Source: Larkinella knui (GTDB lineage Bacteria > Bacteroidota > Bacteroidia > Cytophagales > Spirosomataceae). From it: a stretch of 64,000 nucleotides of DNA. The notes beneath the pieces were generated by a model that saw only the letters and a list, made by a program, of their open reading frames with translations, searched no databases and was not told the DNA's origin. Location: positions 1,054,001-1,118,000 of the forward strand of contig NZ_RQJP01000002.1 of the NCBI RefSeq assembly GCF_003858645.1, in the 5' to 3' direction. Made by a program: the position numbers and the translations under genes. This document shows positions 17,354-26,300 of this stretch, in pieces. Position 1 is the first letter of the stretch; each line of letters starts with the position of its first letter.

Positions 17354-20300
17354 TTAAAGCCCGATATTCAAACCGGCCAGAATCATTTTATTACCCGGAT
17401 AACTACCATAATCGGAACCCTGGCTCAGCGTGCTTTGCCCAAACCGGTTTACTTCCGGATCAAAACCGCTGTACCTGGTGAACGTAATCCAGTTCTGGGC
17501 ACTGACGTAGACTTTCACGTTATACAGTTTGATTTTGCTGACCACCGAAGCCGGTAAGGTGTATGACAGGTTGATGTTTTTCACCCGCAGATACGACCCA
17601 TCTTCGATCTGGCGACTCGACAGCACGTACGCATTCCCGACGGCGTTGGCGCGTGGAATGGTGTTGCTGGGATTGGTCGGCGTCCAGCGGTTGAGCGTTT
17701 CGGCCGACTGATTGCTCACGCCGGTCAGCGATTCGAGTTCAAACCGGTTGATGTTGAAAATACTGTTGCCCGACGTTCCCTGCATGAAAACGCTCAGTTC
17801 GACGCCTTTATACGAGAAGGTATTGGTCAGACCGCCGTATAATTTCGGTTGCGCATAGCCCAGAATCACGCGGTCACTGGCGTTGATGGCGCCGTCGCCG
17901 TTCTGGTCGATGTAGCGCCGGTCGCCGGGTTTGGCGGTTTTCTGCGCCGAGCCATCAACTTCGGACTGATTCTGAAAAATACCGTTCGTCTGGTAGCCAT
18001 AAAACAACCCGATCGGCTCGCCCACCCGCACCAGACCGGAATTCGGGAGTTGCAGGTGACCGCTGGCGTCGCCCGAGGCAAACTCGGTCTGATCGCCCAG
18101 ACTCAGCACTTTGTTGCGGTTGGCGGCAATATTGAACGCCGTCGTCCACTTGAAAGCGCCGTTCAGGTTGGTCGAATTGATGCCCAGTTCGACGCCCTGG
18201 TTGCGGATGCTGCCCAGATTTTGCAGCGCCGACGCGTAGCCCGACACGTAGGGCAGCGGCACAGACAACAGCAGATCGGTTGTTTTCTTGTTGTAATAAT
18301 CGGCCGTCAAGGTGATGCGGTTGCTCAACAAACCCACATCGATCCCAACATCGGCCTGAGCGGTGGTTTCCCAGCGCAGATCCGGGTTGGCCACCCGCGA
18401 CGGCCCGATGCCGATAACGACGGTATTGTTAAAATTGGCATTCTGGGTTCCCAGGGTCGCCAGCGACTGATACTGCGGAATTTCCTGGTTCCCGCTCAAC
18501 CCGTAGCTCACCCGCAGTTTCAGGTCGTTGATGACGCGGTTGCCTTTCAGAAAACTTTCTTCCGATAACCGCCACGCGACCGAAGCCGACGGGAAAACCG
18601 CCCATTTGTTACTGGCTCCAAACCGCGACGAGCCGTCGGCCCGAACCGTGGCCGTCAGCAGGTATTTGCCGGCATAATCGTAGTTGGCCCGACCAATGTA
18701 CGAATTGAGCTGCCAGTTGCTGGCCGACGAAGCCGGAACCAGCGCCGTTGACGCCGACCCTAAGTTCTCGTAGGTCAAAATATCGTTGGCAAATCCCTGC
18801 GAACGCGCTTCGACGCTCTCATACCGGTTGCCCTGCATGGTGTAGCCCGCCAGAAACGTCAGGTTGTGAACCTGAGCAAACGTTTTGCTGTAGGTCAGGG
18901 TATTTTCGTTCAGCCAGGTCGACGACTGGGTGTTGATGATCGACGCCTGGCCGCCCAGTTGCGTGCCGGTTGCGGTGTTCCGGGAAAGGTACAGGCTCCG
19001 TTTGGAGTAGTTCACATCCGCCCCGAAGCTCGTGCGGAACGTCAGGCCCGGCAGGATTTTATAGTCGGCAAAAACGCTGCCGATCAGGCGTGTACCGACG
19101 GTCAGGTTGTAAGTTCCCAACGCCTGCGCCACTGGGCTCCCGATCTGAATCCGGCCCGGCGTATTGAAAACCACCAGCGTACCGTCCGGGTTGTAGACCG
19201 GCTGGGTGGGCGAAAAGTTCAGCGCACTGTACACCACCGTTCCGCTGGAACCGCCATCGGCATCCGTCGGCACGGCATTGTTGCGGCTCCTGATCACGTT
19301 CAGGCTGGTACCGATGTTGAAGCGGTCGTTGATTTTGTGGTCGAAATTGAACCGAAACGACGCCCGGTCGTATTTGGAATTGATGATGATTCCCTGCTGA
19401 TTCAGGTAATTACCCGAAACCGCATACCGCGTTTTTTCCGAGCCGCCCGAAGCCGTCAGCTGGTAGTTCTGAATGGGGGCTTCCCGAAAAATTTCGTCCT
19501 GCCAGTTGGTTCCTTCGCCAAAACCGGCAATTTGCGCGTCCGTAAAAACCGGGGCCCGGCCCGCGTTCGTCTGCGCTTCGTTGACGAGCGTGGCGTATTG
19601 GGTGGCATTCAGCATCGGCAGCTTTTTCCGCACCTGCTGAATCCCGTAATACGTCTCGAACTCGATGCGGTTTTGTCCCGATTTTCCCCGTTTGGTCGTA
19701 ATCAAAACCACCCCGTTGGCGCCCCGCGACCCGTAAATGGCCGTTGCAGAGGCATCTTTCAGGATTTCCATCGACTCGATGTCGTTCGGATTCAGGTTGG
19801 CTCCGCTTTCGTTATACACCGGAAAACCGTCGATGACGTAGAGCGGTTCGTTCCCCGCGTTGATGGAATTGCCACCCCGGATGCGGATCGTGACGCCACC
19901 GCCGGGCGCATTGGATGCCTGCGTCACCTGTACACCGGCCGCGCGGCCCTGCAACGCCTGCCCCACGCCCGTGACCGGCACCGACTTAATATCTTTTGCC
20001 GTTACGGACGACAGCGAACCGGTAACGTCGCTTTTCCGCTGCGTTCCGTAGCCCACCACCACCACTTCATCGAGTGCTTTTTGGTCTTCAGCCAGCCTGA
20101 CCGTCACCTGGCTGCGACCGCCAATGTTGATTTCCTGGGAGGTAAATCCCAGCGAGGAAATGACCAGCGTACCGTTGGCCGGTGCGTTCAGACTAAAATT
20201 GCCCTGCACGTCGGTGGAGGTTCCGGTGGTTGTTCCTTTCACCACCACGTTGGCTCCGGGTATGGCGTCTCCGTTCGCTCCGGTTACTTTTCCTGAAACC

Positions 20301-20398
20301 GGAGCGGTTTGCTGCGCCATTGACAGAAATGGAAATTGCAGGCATACCAGCAGGGCGAACCAAATCCACCGACTGGCCTGATTAACATTTTTTTTCAT
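17354..20398 (-). CDS. SusC/RagA family TonB-dependent transporter
   Basis: This 1014-residue outer-membrane protein has a signal peptide ending SMAQQ. A CarboxypepD_reg-like domain (about 32-105) is followed by the TonB-box region and plug VVVGYGTQRKSDVTG, the SusC marker IYGSRGANGVVLITTKRG near 210, then the 22-strand barrel ending in the aromatic/hydrophobic LAGLNIGL. There is no STN domain, so it should not signal to a FecR anti-sigma factor, unlike the other two SusC proteins of this window. The ATG at 20398 is preferred to an upstream in-frame start because it begins the signal peptide. It imports an oligosaccharide together with the SusD that follows. Confidence 0.93.
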   Translation of the reverse strand: MKKNVNQASRWIWFALLVCLQFPFLSMAQQTAPVSGKVTGANGDAIPGANVVVKGTTTGTSTDVQGNFSLNAPANGTLVISSLGFTSQEINIGGRSQVTVRLAEDQKALDEVVVVGYGTQRKSDVTGSLSSVTAKDIKSVPVTGVGQALQGRAAGVQVTQASNAPGGGVTIRIRGGNSINAGNEPLYVIDGFPVYNESGANLNPNDIESMEILKDASATAIYGSRGANGVVLITTKRGKSGQNRIEFETYYGIQQVRKKLPMLNATQYATLVNEAQTNAGRAPVFTDAQIAGFGEGTNWQDEIFREAPIQNYQLTASGGSEKTRYAVSGNYLNQQGIIINSKYDRASFRFNFDHKINDRFNIGTSLNVIRSRNNAVPTDADGGSSGTVVYSALNFSPTQPVYNPDGTLVVFNTPGRIQIGSPVAQALGTYNLTVGTRLIGSVFADYKILPGLTFRTSFGADVNYSKRSLYLSRNTATGTQLGGQASIINTQSSTWLNENTLTYSKTFAQVHNLTFLAGYTMQGNRYESVEARSQGFANDILTYENLGSASTALVPASSASNWQLNSYIGRANYDYAGKYLLTATVRADGSSRFGASNKWAVFPSASVAWRLSEESFLKGNRVINDLKLRVSYGLSGNQEIPQYQSLATLGTQNANFNNTVVIGIGPSRVANPDLRWETTAQADVGIDVGLLSNRITLTADYYNKKTTDLLLSVPLPYVSGYASALQNLGSIRNQGVELGINSTNLNGAFKWTTAFNIAANRNKVLSLGDQTEFASGDASGHLQLPNSGLVRVGEPIGLFYGYQTNGIFQNQSEVDGSAQKTAKPGDRRYIDQNGDGAINASDRVILGYAQPKLYGGLTNTFSYKGVELSVFMQGTSGNSIFNINRFELESLTGVSNQSAETLNRWTPTNPSNTIPRANAVGNAYVLSSRQIEDGSYLRVKNINLSYTLPASVVSKIKLYNVKVYVSAQNWITFTRYSGFDPEVNRFGQSTLSQGSDYGSYPGNKMILAGLNIGL

Positions 20399-20818
20399 GG
20401 ATTTTAATCTCGTAGAACACGTAGTACCATTGACTTCCACTTGCATAGTTTACTGAGGTAAAAGCATCTTTGCGCATTTTGCAAAGCAATATTAGTTGCC
20501 AGGAGACTAAAAAATACTGGAATAATCTAAATCGAACGGTTTGTCCACCACTTTGAACGGTTTTTCACATCCCTGAACGATTTGTCCACTCTTTTGACCA
20601 GTAGACCATATCAAGAAAAAATTGTACGTAGCTAAACTTGCATTTTCAAATTCAGAAGTGATTCCTGTGAGAAAAAACAGAGTACTGGTAACCATCGCCG
20701 AAGTCGGGTCCGTCACCCTGCTGGTTTGGTTGCTTCTCTACCTGCTGTCGATATTTCTCTAATTTCGCATCGGCAAAAACCGGCGGCTGCCGGCTAAACC
20801 GTACGCTTACTTTATACG
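20399..20818. other. Divergent promoter region between susC and the lyase gene
   Basis: About 420 bases separate the two divergent start codons. The first 150 bases are AT-rich and hold several TTTG/CAAA words, including TTGCTTTG on the minus strand about 85 bases before the susC ATG, a weak -7 candidate. A direct TTTGTCCAC word occurs twice (about 20540 and 20580) and could be a regulator site. The only possible gene is the small membrane peptide at 20667. Confidence 0.4.
20667..20762 (+). CDS. Possible small membrane peptide
   Basis: A GTG-started frame encodes 31 residues: a basic start (RKNR) and then a single hydrophobic helix rich in Leu, Val and Trp up to the stop at 20760-20762. The frame is open for about 20 codons further upstream, where TTG is another possible start. 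It lies 56 bases before the lyase ATG. The single-helix pattern is typical of real small membrane proteins, but chance is not excluded. Confidence 0.2.
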   Translation: MRKNRVLVTIAEVGSVTLLVWLLLYLLSIFL

Positions 20819-22000
20819 ATGCAAACACGGCTATTCCTGCTTCCTGTTTTCTTCTGCCCGTGGCTGGCGGTGGTGGCCTGTGGCCAGTCGGCGGCTTCTA
20901 CACAGCCGAAAGCCGCCGTTATTGCCACCCTGAAACCGACGATTCTGGCGGAAGCCCGCTGGGCGATGGCGCAGCCGCCCGTTACGGTAACGGCGCAAAC
21001 CTCGCCCCGGAGTGCGGGCGGCAAACACGATTTCTTTTCGGAAGGCGATTACTGGTGGCCCGATTCGGCCAACCCGCAGGGACCGTATGTCCAGCGCGAC
21101 GGAATGACCAACCCCGACAACTTTGTCGCTCACCGGCAGGATATGATTCGCTTTAGCCGGATTGTGGGCGCGCTGGCATCGGCCTACGTCGTTACCCGCG
21201 ATGAGTCCTACGTCCGGCAGGCTTTCCGGCACCTCAACGCCTGGTTTGTCGATTCGGCTACGCGCATGAATCCTTCACTGCTGTATGCGCAGGCCATTAA
21301 AGGTCGCGCAACGGGTCGGGGCATCGGCATCATCGATACCATTCACCTGATGGAAGTGGCGCAGGGATTGCGGGTGCTGGAAACGGCCAAAAGCAGCGAT
21401 CGGCGTGCGGTGGCCGCCATCCGCCAATGGTTTGCCGACTACCTGCGCTGGCTGACGACGCATCCGTACGGCAAGGATGAAATGAATGCGAAAAACAACC
21501 ACGGAACCTGCTGGGTCATGCAGGTGGCGGCTTTTGCCCGGTTGACGAAGAACGACTCGCTGCTGGACGTTTGCCGAAACCGCTACAAAACCGTTCTGCT
21601 GCCCGACCAGATGGCCACCGACGGCAGTTTTCCCCAGGAACTCCGGCGGACCAAACCGTATGGGTATTCGCTCTTCAACCTCGATGCGATGACGATGATC
21701 TGTCAGATTTTATCCACCCCAACCACCAACCTCTGGGCGTATCAAACCACCGACGGGCGCGGTATTCGAAAAGGCATCGAATACTTGTACCCGTTTGTTC
21801 AGAACAAGGCGAGCTGGCCCCTGAAACCGGATGTGATGTATTGGAACGACTGGCCGGTGGCCCACCCTTTTCTGGTAGTTGGCGCGGTGGCTTTCGGGCA
21901 AACCAACTGGCTCACGACCTGGAAAAAGCTCGATCATCATCCGCAGGTTGACGAAGTGGTACGGAACCTGCCGATCCGGAATCCGGTGATCTGGCTCTAA
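20819..22000 (+). CDS. Alginate-lyase-family (PL5-like) secreted protein
   Basis: This 393-residue protein has a signal peptide ending LAVVACGQ, in which the Cys could make it a lipoprotein. It adopts the alpha/alpha toroid of the Alginate_lyase family. The catalytic-type motif NNHGTCW sits near residues 226-232, and YGYSLFNLDAM near 280 supplies a candidate Tyr. YWWPD and NPDNFVAHRQDM are further family markers. Lyases of this fold cut uronic-acid glycans by beta-elimination and leave a 4,5-unsaturated uronic acid. The adjacent GH88 enzyme acts on exactly such ends. The true substrate could be a mannuronate-, glucuronate- or other uronate-containing polymer. Confidence 0.85.
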   Translation: MQTRLFLLPVFFCPWLAVVACGQSAASTQPKAAVIATLKPTILAEARWAMAQPPVTVTAQTSPRSAGGKHDFFSEGDYWWPDSANPQGPYVQRDGMTNPDNFVAHRQDMIRFSRIVGALASAYVVTRDESYVRQAFRHLNAWFVDSATRMNPSLLYAQAIKGRATGRGIGIIDTIHLMEVAQGLRVLETAKSSDRRAVAAIRQWFADYLRWLTTHPYGKDEMNAKNNHGTCWVMQVAAFARLTKNDSLLDVCRNRYKTVLLPDQMATDGSFPQELRRTKPYGYSLFNLDAMTMICQILSTPTTNLWAYQTTDGRGIRKGIEYLYPFVQNKASWPLKPDVMYWNDWPVAHPFLVVGAVAFGQTNWLTTWKKLDHHPQVDEVVRNLPIRNPVIWL

Positions 22001-22089
22001 CGTACCCACGGACTTTAGTCCGTGAGATTCTGATTTTAAGGTAAGTTTTGGTAGGTTGGAAATCTCACGGACTTTAGTCCGTGGGTACG
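22001..22089. repeat. Inverted repeat with CGTACCCACGG arms
   Basis: The 29-nt arms (22001-22029 and 22061-22089) pair except for a central TTT. Each arm also contains its own palindrome CACGGACTTTAGTCCGTG. The element starts directly after the lyase TAA and ends 6 bases before the GH88 ATG. A shorter copy with the same CGTACCCACGG ends lies at 54132-54173, also starting at a TAA stop. Confidence 0.85.
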
Positions 22090-22095
22090 TAAAAA

Positions 22096-23298
22096 ATGAA
22101 AAAAACAACTTTTGCAGTGCTGGTCCTATCGGGCCTTCTGACCGGTTTTGTCTCCAATAACCAGATCAAGACCCTTTTCCATCAGGCGGAACAGCAAACC
22201 CGGCTGATGTTGCAGGAAGTGGCGGCTGCCGATAAAAAGCCGACCGGCACAAAACCGGTACTGGTGTCACCCCGAACCCTAACCGAGTCCGGCGGTTTGC
22301 AACTGGTTCCCGCCCGCGACTGGACGAGCGGTTTTTTCCCCGGCGAATTATGGTATCTCTACGAATATACCGGCCGGGACGAGTGGCAAAAGCAGGCCCG
22401 GACTTATACGGCTCATCTGGAAGCCGAAAAGTGGAATGCCGGCACGCACGACATGGGGTTCAAACTGTATTCGAGTTACGGAAATGGCTACCGGCTGACG
22501 CGCGATCCGGCGTATCGGGAAGTAATTCTGCAGGCGGCCCAAACCTTAAGCAAGCGGTTTAAACCGAAAGCGGGCATCATTCGCTCGTGGGATCACCATC
22601 AGGAAGTGTGGCAATGTCCGGTTATTATCGACAACCTGATGAACCTGGAACTGTTGTTTGCGGCCACCCGACTGACCGGCGACTCGACCTTCTACAAAAT
22701 TGCCGTAACGCACGCCCGAACGACGCTCAAAAACCATTACCGGCCCGATCACAGTTCCTACCACGTGGTCGATTATGACACACTAACCGGGAAAGTTTTG
22801 AAGAAAAACACACATCAGGGCTTCAGCGACGAATCGGCCTGGGCGCGGGGACAAGCCTGGGGCCTGTATGGCTACACGGTTTGCTACCGCGAAACCAGAG
22901 ATCCGCAGTTTCTGAAACAGGCCGAAGCCATCGCCCGGTTTATGCTCGACCACCCCAAAATGCCCGCCGATCTGGTGCCGTATTACGACTATGACGCGCC
23001 CGGAATTCCGAATGAACCGCGTGATGTTTCGGCAGCAACTGTGATGGCTTCGGCGCTGTATGAACTCAGTACGTACGGAACTACCAACGCCCCCTACCGC
23101 GCCAAAGCCGATCAGGTTATCGCCAGCTTATCGAAGAAGTACGCATCGCCGGTCGGGAAAAACCACGGTTTTCTGCTGCTGCACAGCACGGGCGCGAAGA
23201 CGTTCGAGCGGGATGTGCCCTTAGTTTACGCCGACTACTATTACCTCGAAGCGTTGCTGCGGGCCAGGAAACTGAATGAGAAAAAACCGCTGTTTTGA
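22096..23298 (+). CDS. Glycoside hydrolase family 88 (unsaturated uronyl hydrolase)
   Basis: A 400-residue secreted (alpha/alpha)6-barrel enzyme with an N-terminal hydrophobic signal. Family motifs are WTSGFFPGELWYL, HDMGFKLYSSYGNGY (Asp near residue 119), IIDNLMNLELL (Asp near 178, candidate catalytic residue), ESAWARGQAWGLYGY, and PYYDYDAP. GH88 enzymes hydrate the 4,5 double bond of unsaturated uronic acids at non-reducing ends, releasing 4-deoxy-5-keto sugars. It forms an operon with the lyase, joined through the hairpin element between them. Product handling could continue in the KduD-like and uronate enzymes elsewhere in the window. Confidence 0.9.
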   Translation: MKKTTFAVLVLSGLLTGFVSNNQIKTLFHQAEQQTRLMLQEVAAADKKPTGTKPVLVSPRTLTESGGLQLVPARDWTSGFFPGELWYLYEYTGRDEWQKQARTYTAHLEAEKWNAGTHDMGFKLYSSYGNGYRLTRDPAYREVILQAAQTLSKRFKPKAGIIRSWDHHQEVWQCPVIIDNLMNLELLFAATRLTGDSTFYKIAVTHARTTLKNHYRPDHSSYHVVDYDTLTGKVLKKNTHQGFSDESAWARGQAWGLYGYTVCYRETRDPQFLKQAEAIARFMLDHPKMPADLVPYYDYDAPGIPNEPRDVSAATVMASALYELSTYGTTNAPYRAKADQVIASLSKKYASPVGKNHGFLLLHSTGAKTFERDVPLVYADYYYLEALLRARKLNEKKPLF

Positions 23299-23391
23299 AA
23301 CCTCTTCCGCAAGGTCCCAAGCACCTTGACTTAAAGATTGTGTTCTCTTGTTCGGCATCAGCGGAACACGTTGAACCGTCAATGTACTTCC

Positions 23392-26300
23392 TCAAACCAC
23401 TTCCGCCACCTGGTTGCTATACTCCGTGGGCGTCACGCCAAACTGGGCGCGGAAGGCCCGACTGAAGTATTTGGGATCACTGAAACCGACGGCAAAGGCG
23501 ATCTCCGACACGCTGGCTTTCTTCTGTTTCAGCAGGATCTCGGCTTTTTTCAGCCGCGTGGTCCGCAACAGGTCGATGACGGATAAACCGGTCAGCATCT
23601 TCACTTTACGGAACAAAACCGGGCGGCTCATGCCCATTTCGCCCACCAGACGGGTCACGTTGAAATCGGCATCGTTGAGGTGGGCATCCAGAACCGTCAT
23701 CAACTGATTGAGGAATTTATCGTCGGGATGATCCAGCTCCTGCGGTTGCGGCTGGAGCGTAACGATCCGGTGGTATTTCGCTTTCAGTTGTTCCCTGAGC
23801 TGCAACAGGTTGCGGACCCGGGCCTGCAGCAGCACCGGATGAAAAGGCTTGGTTACGTAGTCGTCTGCGCCGGTTTGCAAACCAGTAAGCTGGGCGTCCG
23901 TCGTGCCTTTTGCCGTCAGCACAATCACCGGAATGTGGCTGGTTCGCGGATCGGTTTTGATGCGGTGCGTCAGGGCAAACCCGTCCATGCCCGGCATGGC
24001 CACATCGGTGATGATCAGATCGGGCAACAGGTGCGACGCCTTTTCCCAGCCCATTACGCCATCAGCCGCTTCGATGACCTGCGCAGTTTCCGAAAACAGA
24101 TCCCGGATATAGGCCCGGATATCGTCCTGATCTTCCACCAGCAAAATCAGCTTTTTACCGGAAACCGGTTCGTCTTCCGCTGCTGCCGAAACGTCGATGG
24201 GCTCCGTCAAAGCGAGTGGCCGAAGCGCCAGAACGGCCGGTTCCGTCGGCAAATCGGGCTGAATTTGTTCCGACGAATCCGGCACGCTTACCGGAAGCGT
24301 AATCGTAAACCGGGTAAAGCCCGGCGTTTGCAACGTCTGCTCACGGCTTTCGACGGTAATCTGCCCCTGGTGCTGATCGACAATGCTTTTGCTCAGGGCC
24401 AGACCCAGCCCAAAGCCGGAATCCCGCGTTTTGAAGGCGTCGACCTGAAAAAAAGGATCAAAAATGGGATCTAATGCCTGCGCCGGAATACCGCTTCCGG
24501 TATCCTCAACGGAAATTACGGCCTTTTCGGTGGCAGCCGGCGAACCAAAGTCCTGTTGCAACCGGACGCAAATCGTGCCCCCCGCCGGGGTAAATTTAAA
24601 GGCGTTCAGCAACAGGTTGTAAATCACTTTTTCCATTTCTCCGGCGTCGATCCAAACCGGCAGCGCGGAGACTTCGGACTCGTTGATCAGCGTAACCTGC
24701 CGCGAGCGGGCGTGTTCCAGAAACGAGTTCGTGATTTTTTCCAGAAATGCCACCAGATCGGTTTCCCGTTTTTGCAACTGACTATGACCGGTTTCGTGTT
24801 TTCTGAAATCGAGCAGTTGGTTGAGCAGCCGCAACAACCGGTCGGTGCTGGTCCGCATGATGGTAAGTTGTTTCTGAAGAAACGGATCGTTGGTGCTCCG
24901 GGCCGTCAGCACTTCGATGGGACCCATCACCAGTGTCAACGGCGTTCGGATTTCGTGCGCAACCTCCGTAAAGAAGTTCAGCTTGGCCTGATGCAGCTCC
25001 TGCTGCCGGTTTTTCTCGACCTGTTCCACCTCCAGTTCGTGCGCCAGTCGCAGCCGGTTTCGATTAAACCGCGACCAAAGCCGCAACAAGCCCAGAAAAG
25101 TCAGCACGTAAAGAACGTAGGCCCAGCCGGTTTTCCAGAGGGGCGGCAAGACCGTAATGTTCAGTTCCAGCGGCTGCCGGCTCCAGACGCCGTCGTTGTT
25201 GGCCCCTTTCACCTGAAGGACATACTCGCCCGGGGCCAGATTCATGTACATGGCCCGGGGTTCACTCACGTAGTTCCAGCTTTTATCGAAGCCCTGCAAC
25301 CGGTACGCATACCGGTTTTTGAAGGAATTGATGTAATTGAAAGCCGCAAAATCCAGCGAAAAAACGTTCTGTTCGTGCGTGAACGTCAGCCCCCGTTCGT
25401 AGTCGATTCCGCTCGATCCAAGGCTCGTTACCGGCTCGTTGAACAACCGCAACTGCGTGAAAGCCAGCCGGGGCGGAGTGGTGTTCCGGCGGATGCTGTC
25501 CGGGTGAAAATAGACAATGCCGTTGTAGCCGCCGAAATAGAAATAGCCCCGCGCGTCCTGGTGCGTCGAATTGGACGTAAATTCCTTGCAAACCAGGCCA
25601 TCGTGCTGGTTGTACGAAATAATCTTCGACCGCCGGGGATCGAGTTGCGCCAGACCATTGTCCGTACTGATCCACAAACGCCCCTGGCGGTCTTCGCGAA
25701 TCCCAAAAACCGTATTGCTGGGCAACCCCTGCGCCATCGTGTAGTGCCGGAAGGAACGTTGATCGGGCAACAGCAAATTCAGCCCACCGTCGCGCGTTCC
25801 GATCCAGAGCCGGTGCTGCCGGTCTTCGAAGAAACAGGTAATGTGACTGTTGCTGATCGACGTCGGGTCGGTATCCCGGTGAACATAATGAACAAACGCA
25901 TCGCGGCCCGGCAGTTTGCGGTTTAAGCCGTTGGTGGTGCCCACCCACAGATTTTGCCGACTGTCGATCAGCAAACTCATGGCGTTGTTGGAGCTGAGTG
26001 ACGCTTGCTGATCGGCCCGGTGCCTTACCGACACGAACGACTGCGTCCGGGGGTCAAACCGGCAGAGACCGCCGAGGTTCGTAACGATCCAGAGCGTTCC
26101 GTCCGCGTCCCGTTTGAGATCGTAAATGCGGTCGTTCGGCAACGAATGCGGATTGTCGGGTTCGTGAAAATACCGGGTGATGGTTTGCCGGCGCAAATCA
26201 AGGTAATTAAGCCCCTGAAGCGTCCCGATCCACAAACCGTTGGGACCATCGGCCAGCAGGCATTTGACCTTGTCATTGGACAGCGAACGCGCATTTTTGG

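Noticed and set aside
18866-20296. Long open frame (476 codons) on the plus strand inside susC
   Set aside because: It is antisense to a complete SusC gene with all family motifs. The predicted protein is Arg/Gly/Val-rich with no domain, as expected from GC-rich third positions on the opposite strand.
22001-22089. CRISPR-like repeat pair (two copies of CACGGACTTTAGTCCGTG)
   Set aside because: There are only two units, arranged as one inverted repeat with a single 31-nt loop; there are no further spacers and no cas genes.
22001-22089. Intrinsic terminator between the lyase and GH88 genes
   Set aside because: The stem is strong but is not followed by a T run, and the downstream gene begins 6 bases later and needs expression with the lyase.
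24556-25926. Plus-strand frame of 456 codons within the hybrid sensor
   Set aside because: Antisense to the propeller and kinase region of the HTCS gene; composition is Arg/Gln/Pro-rich and lacks any recognisable motif.
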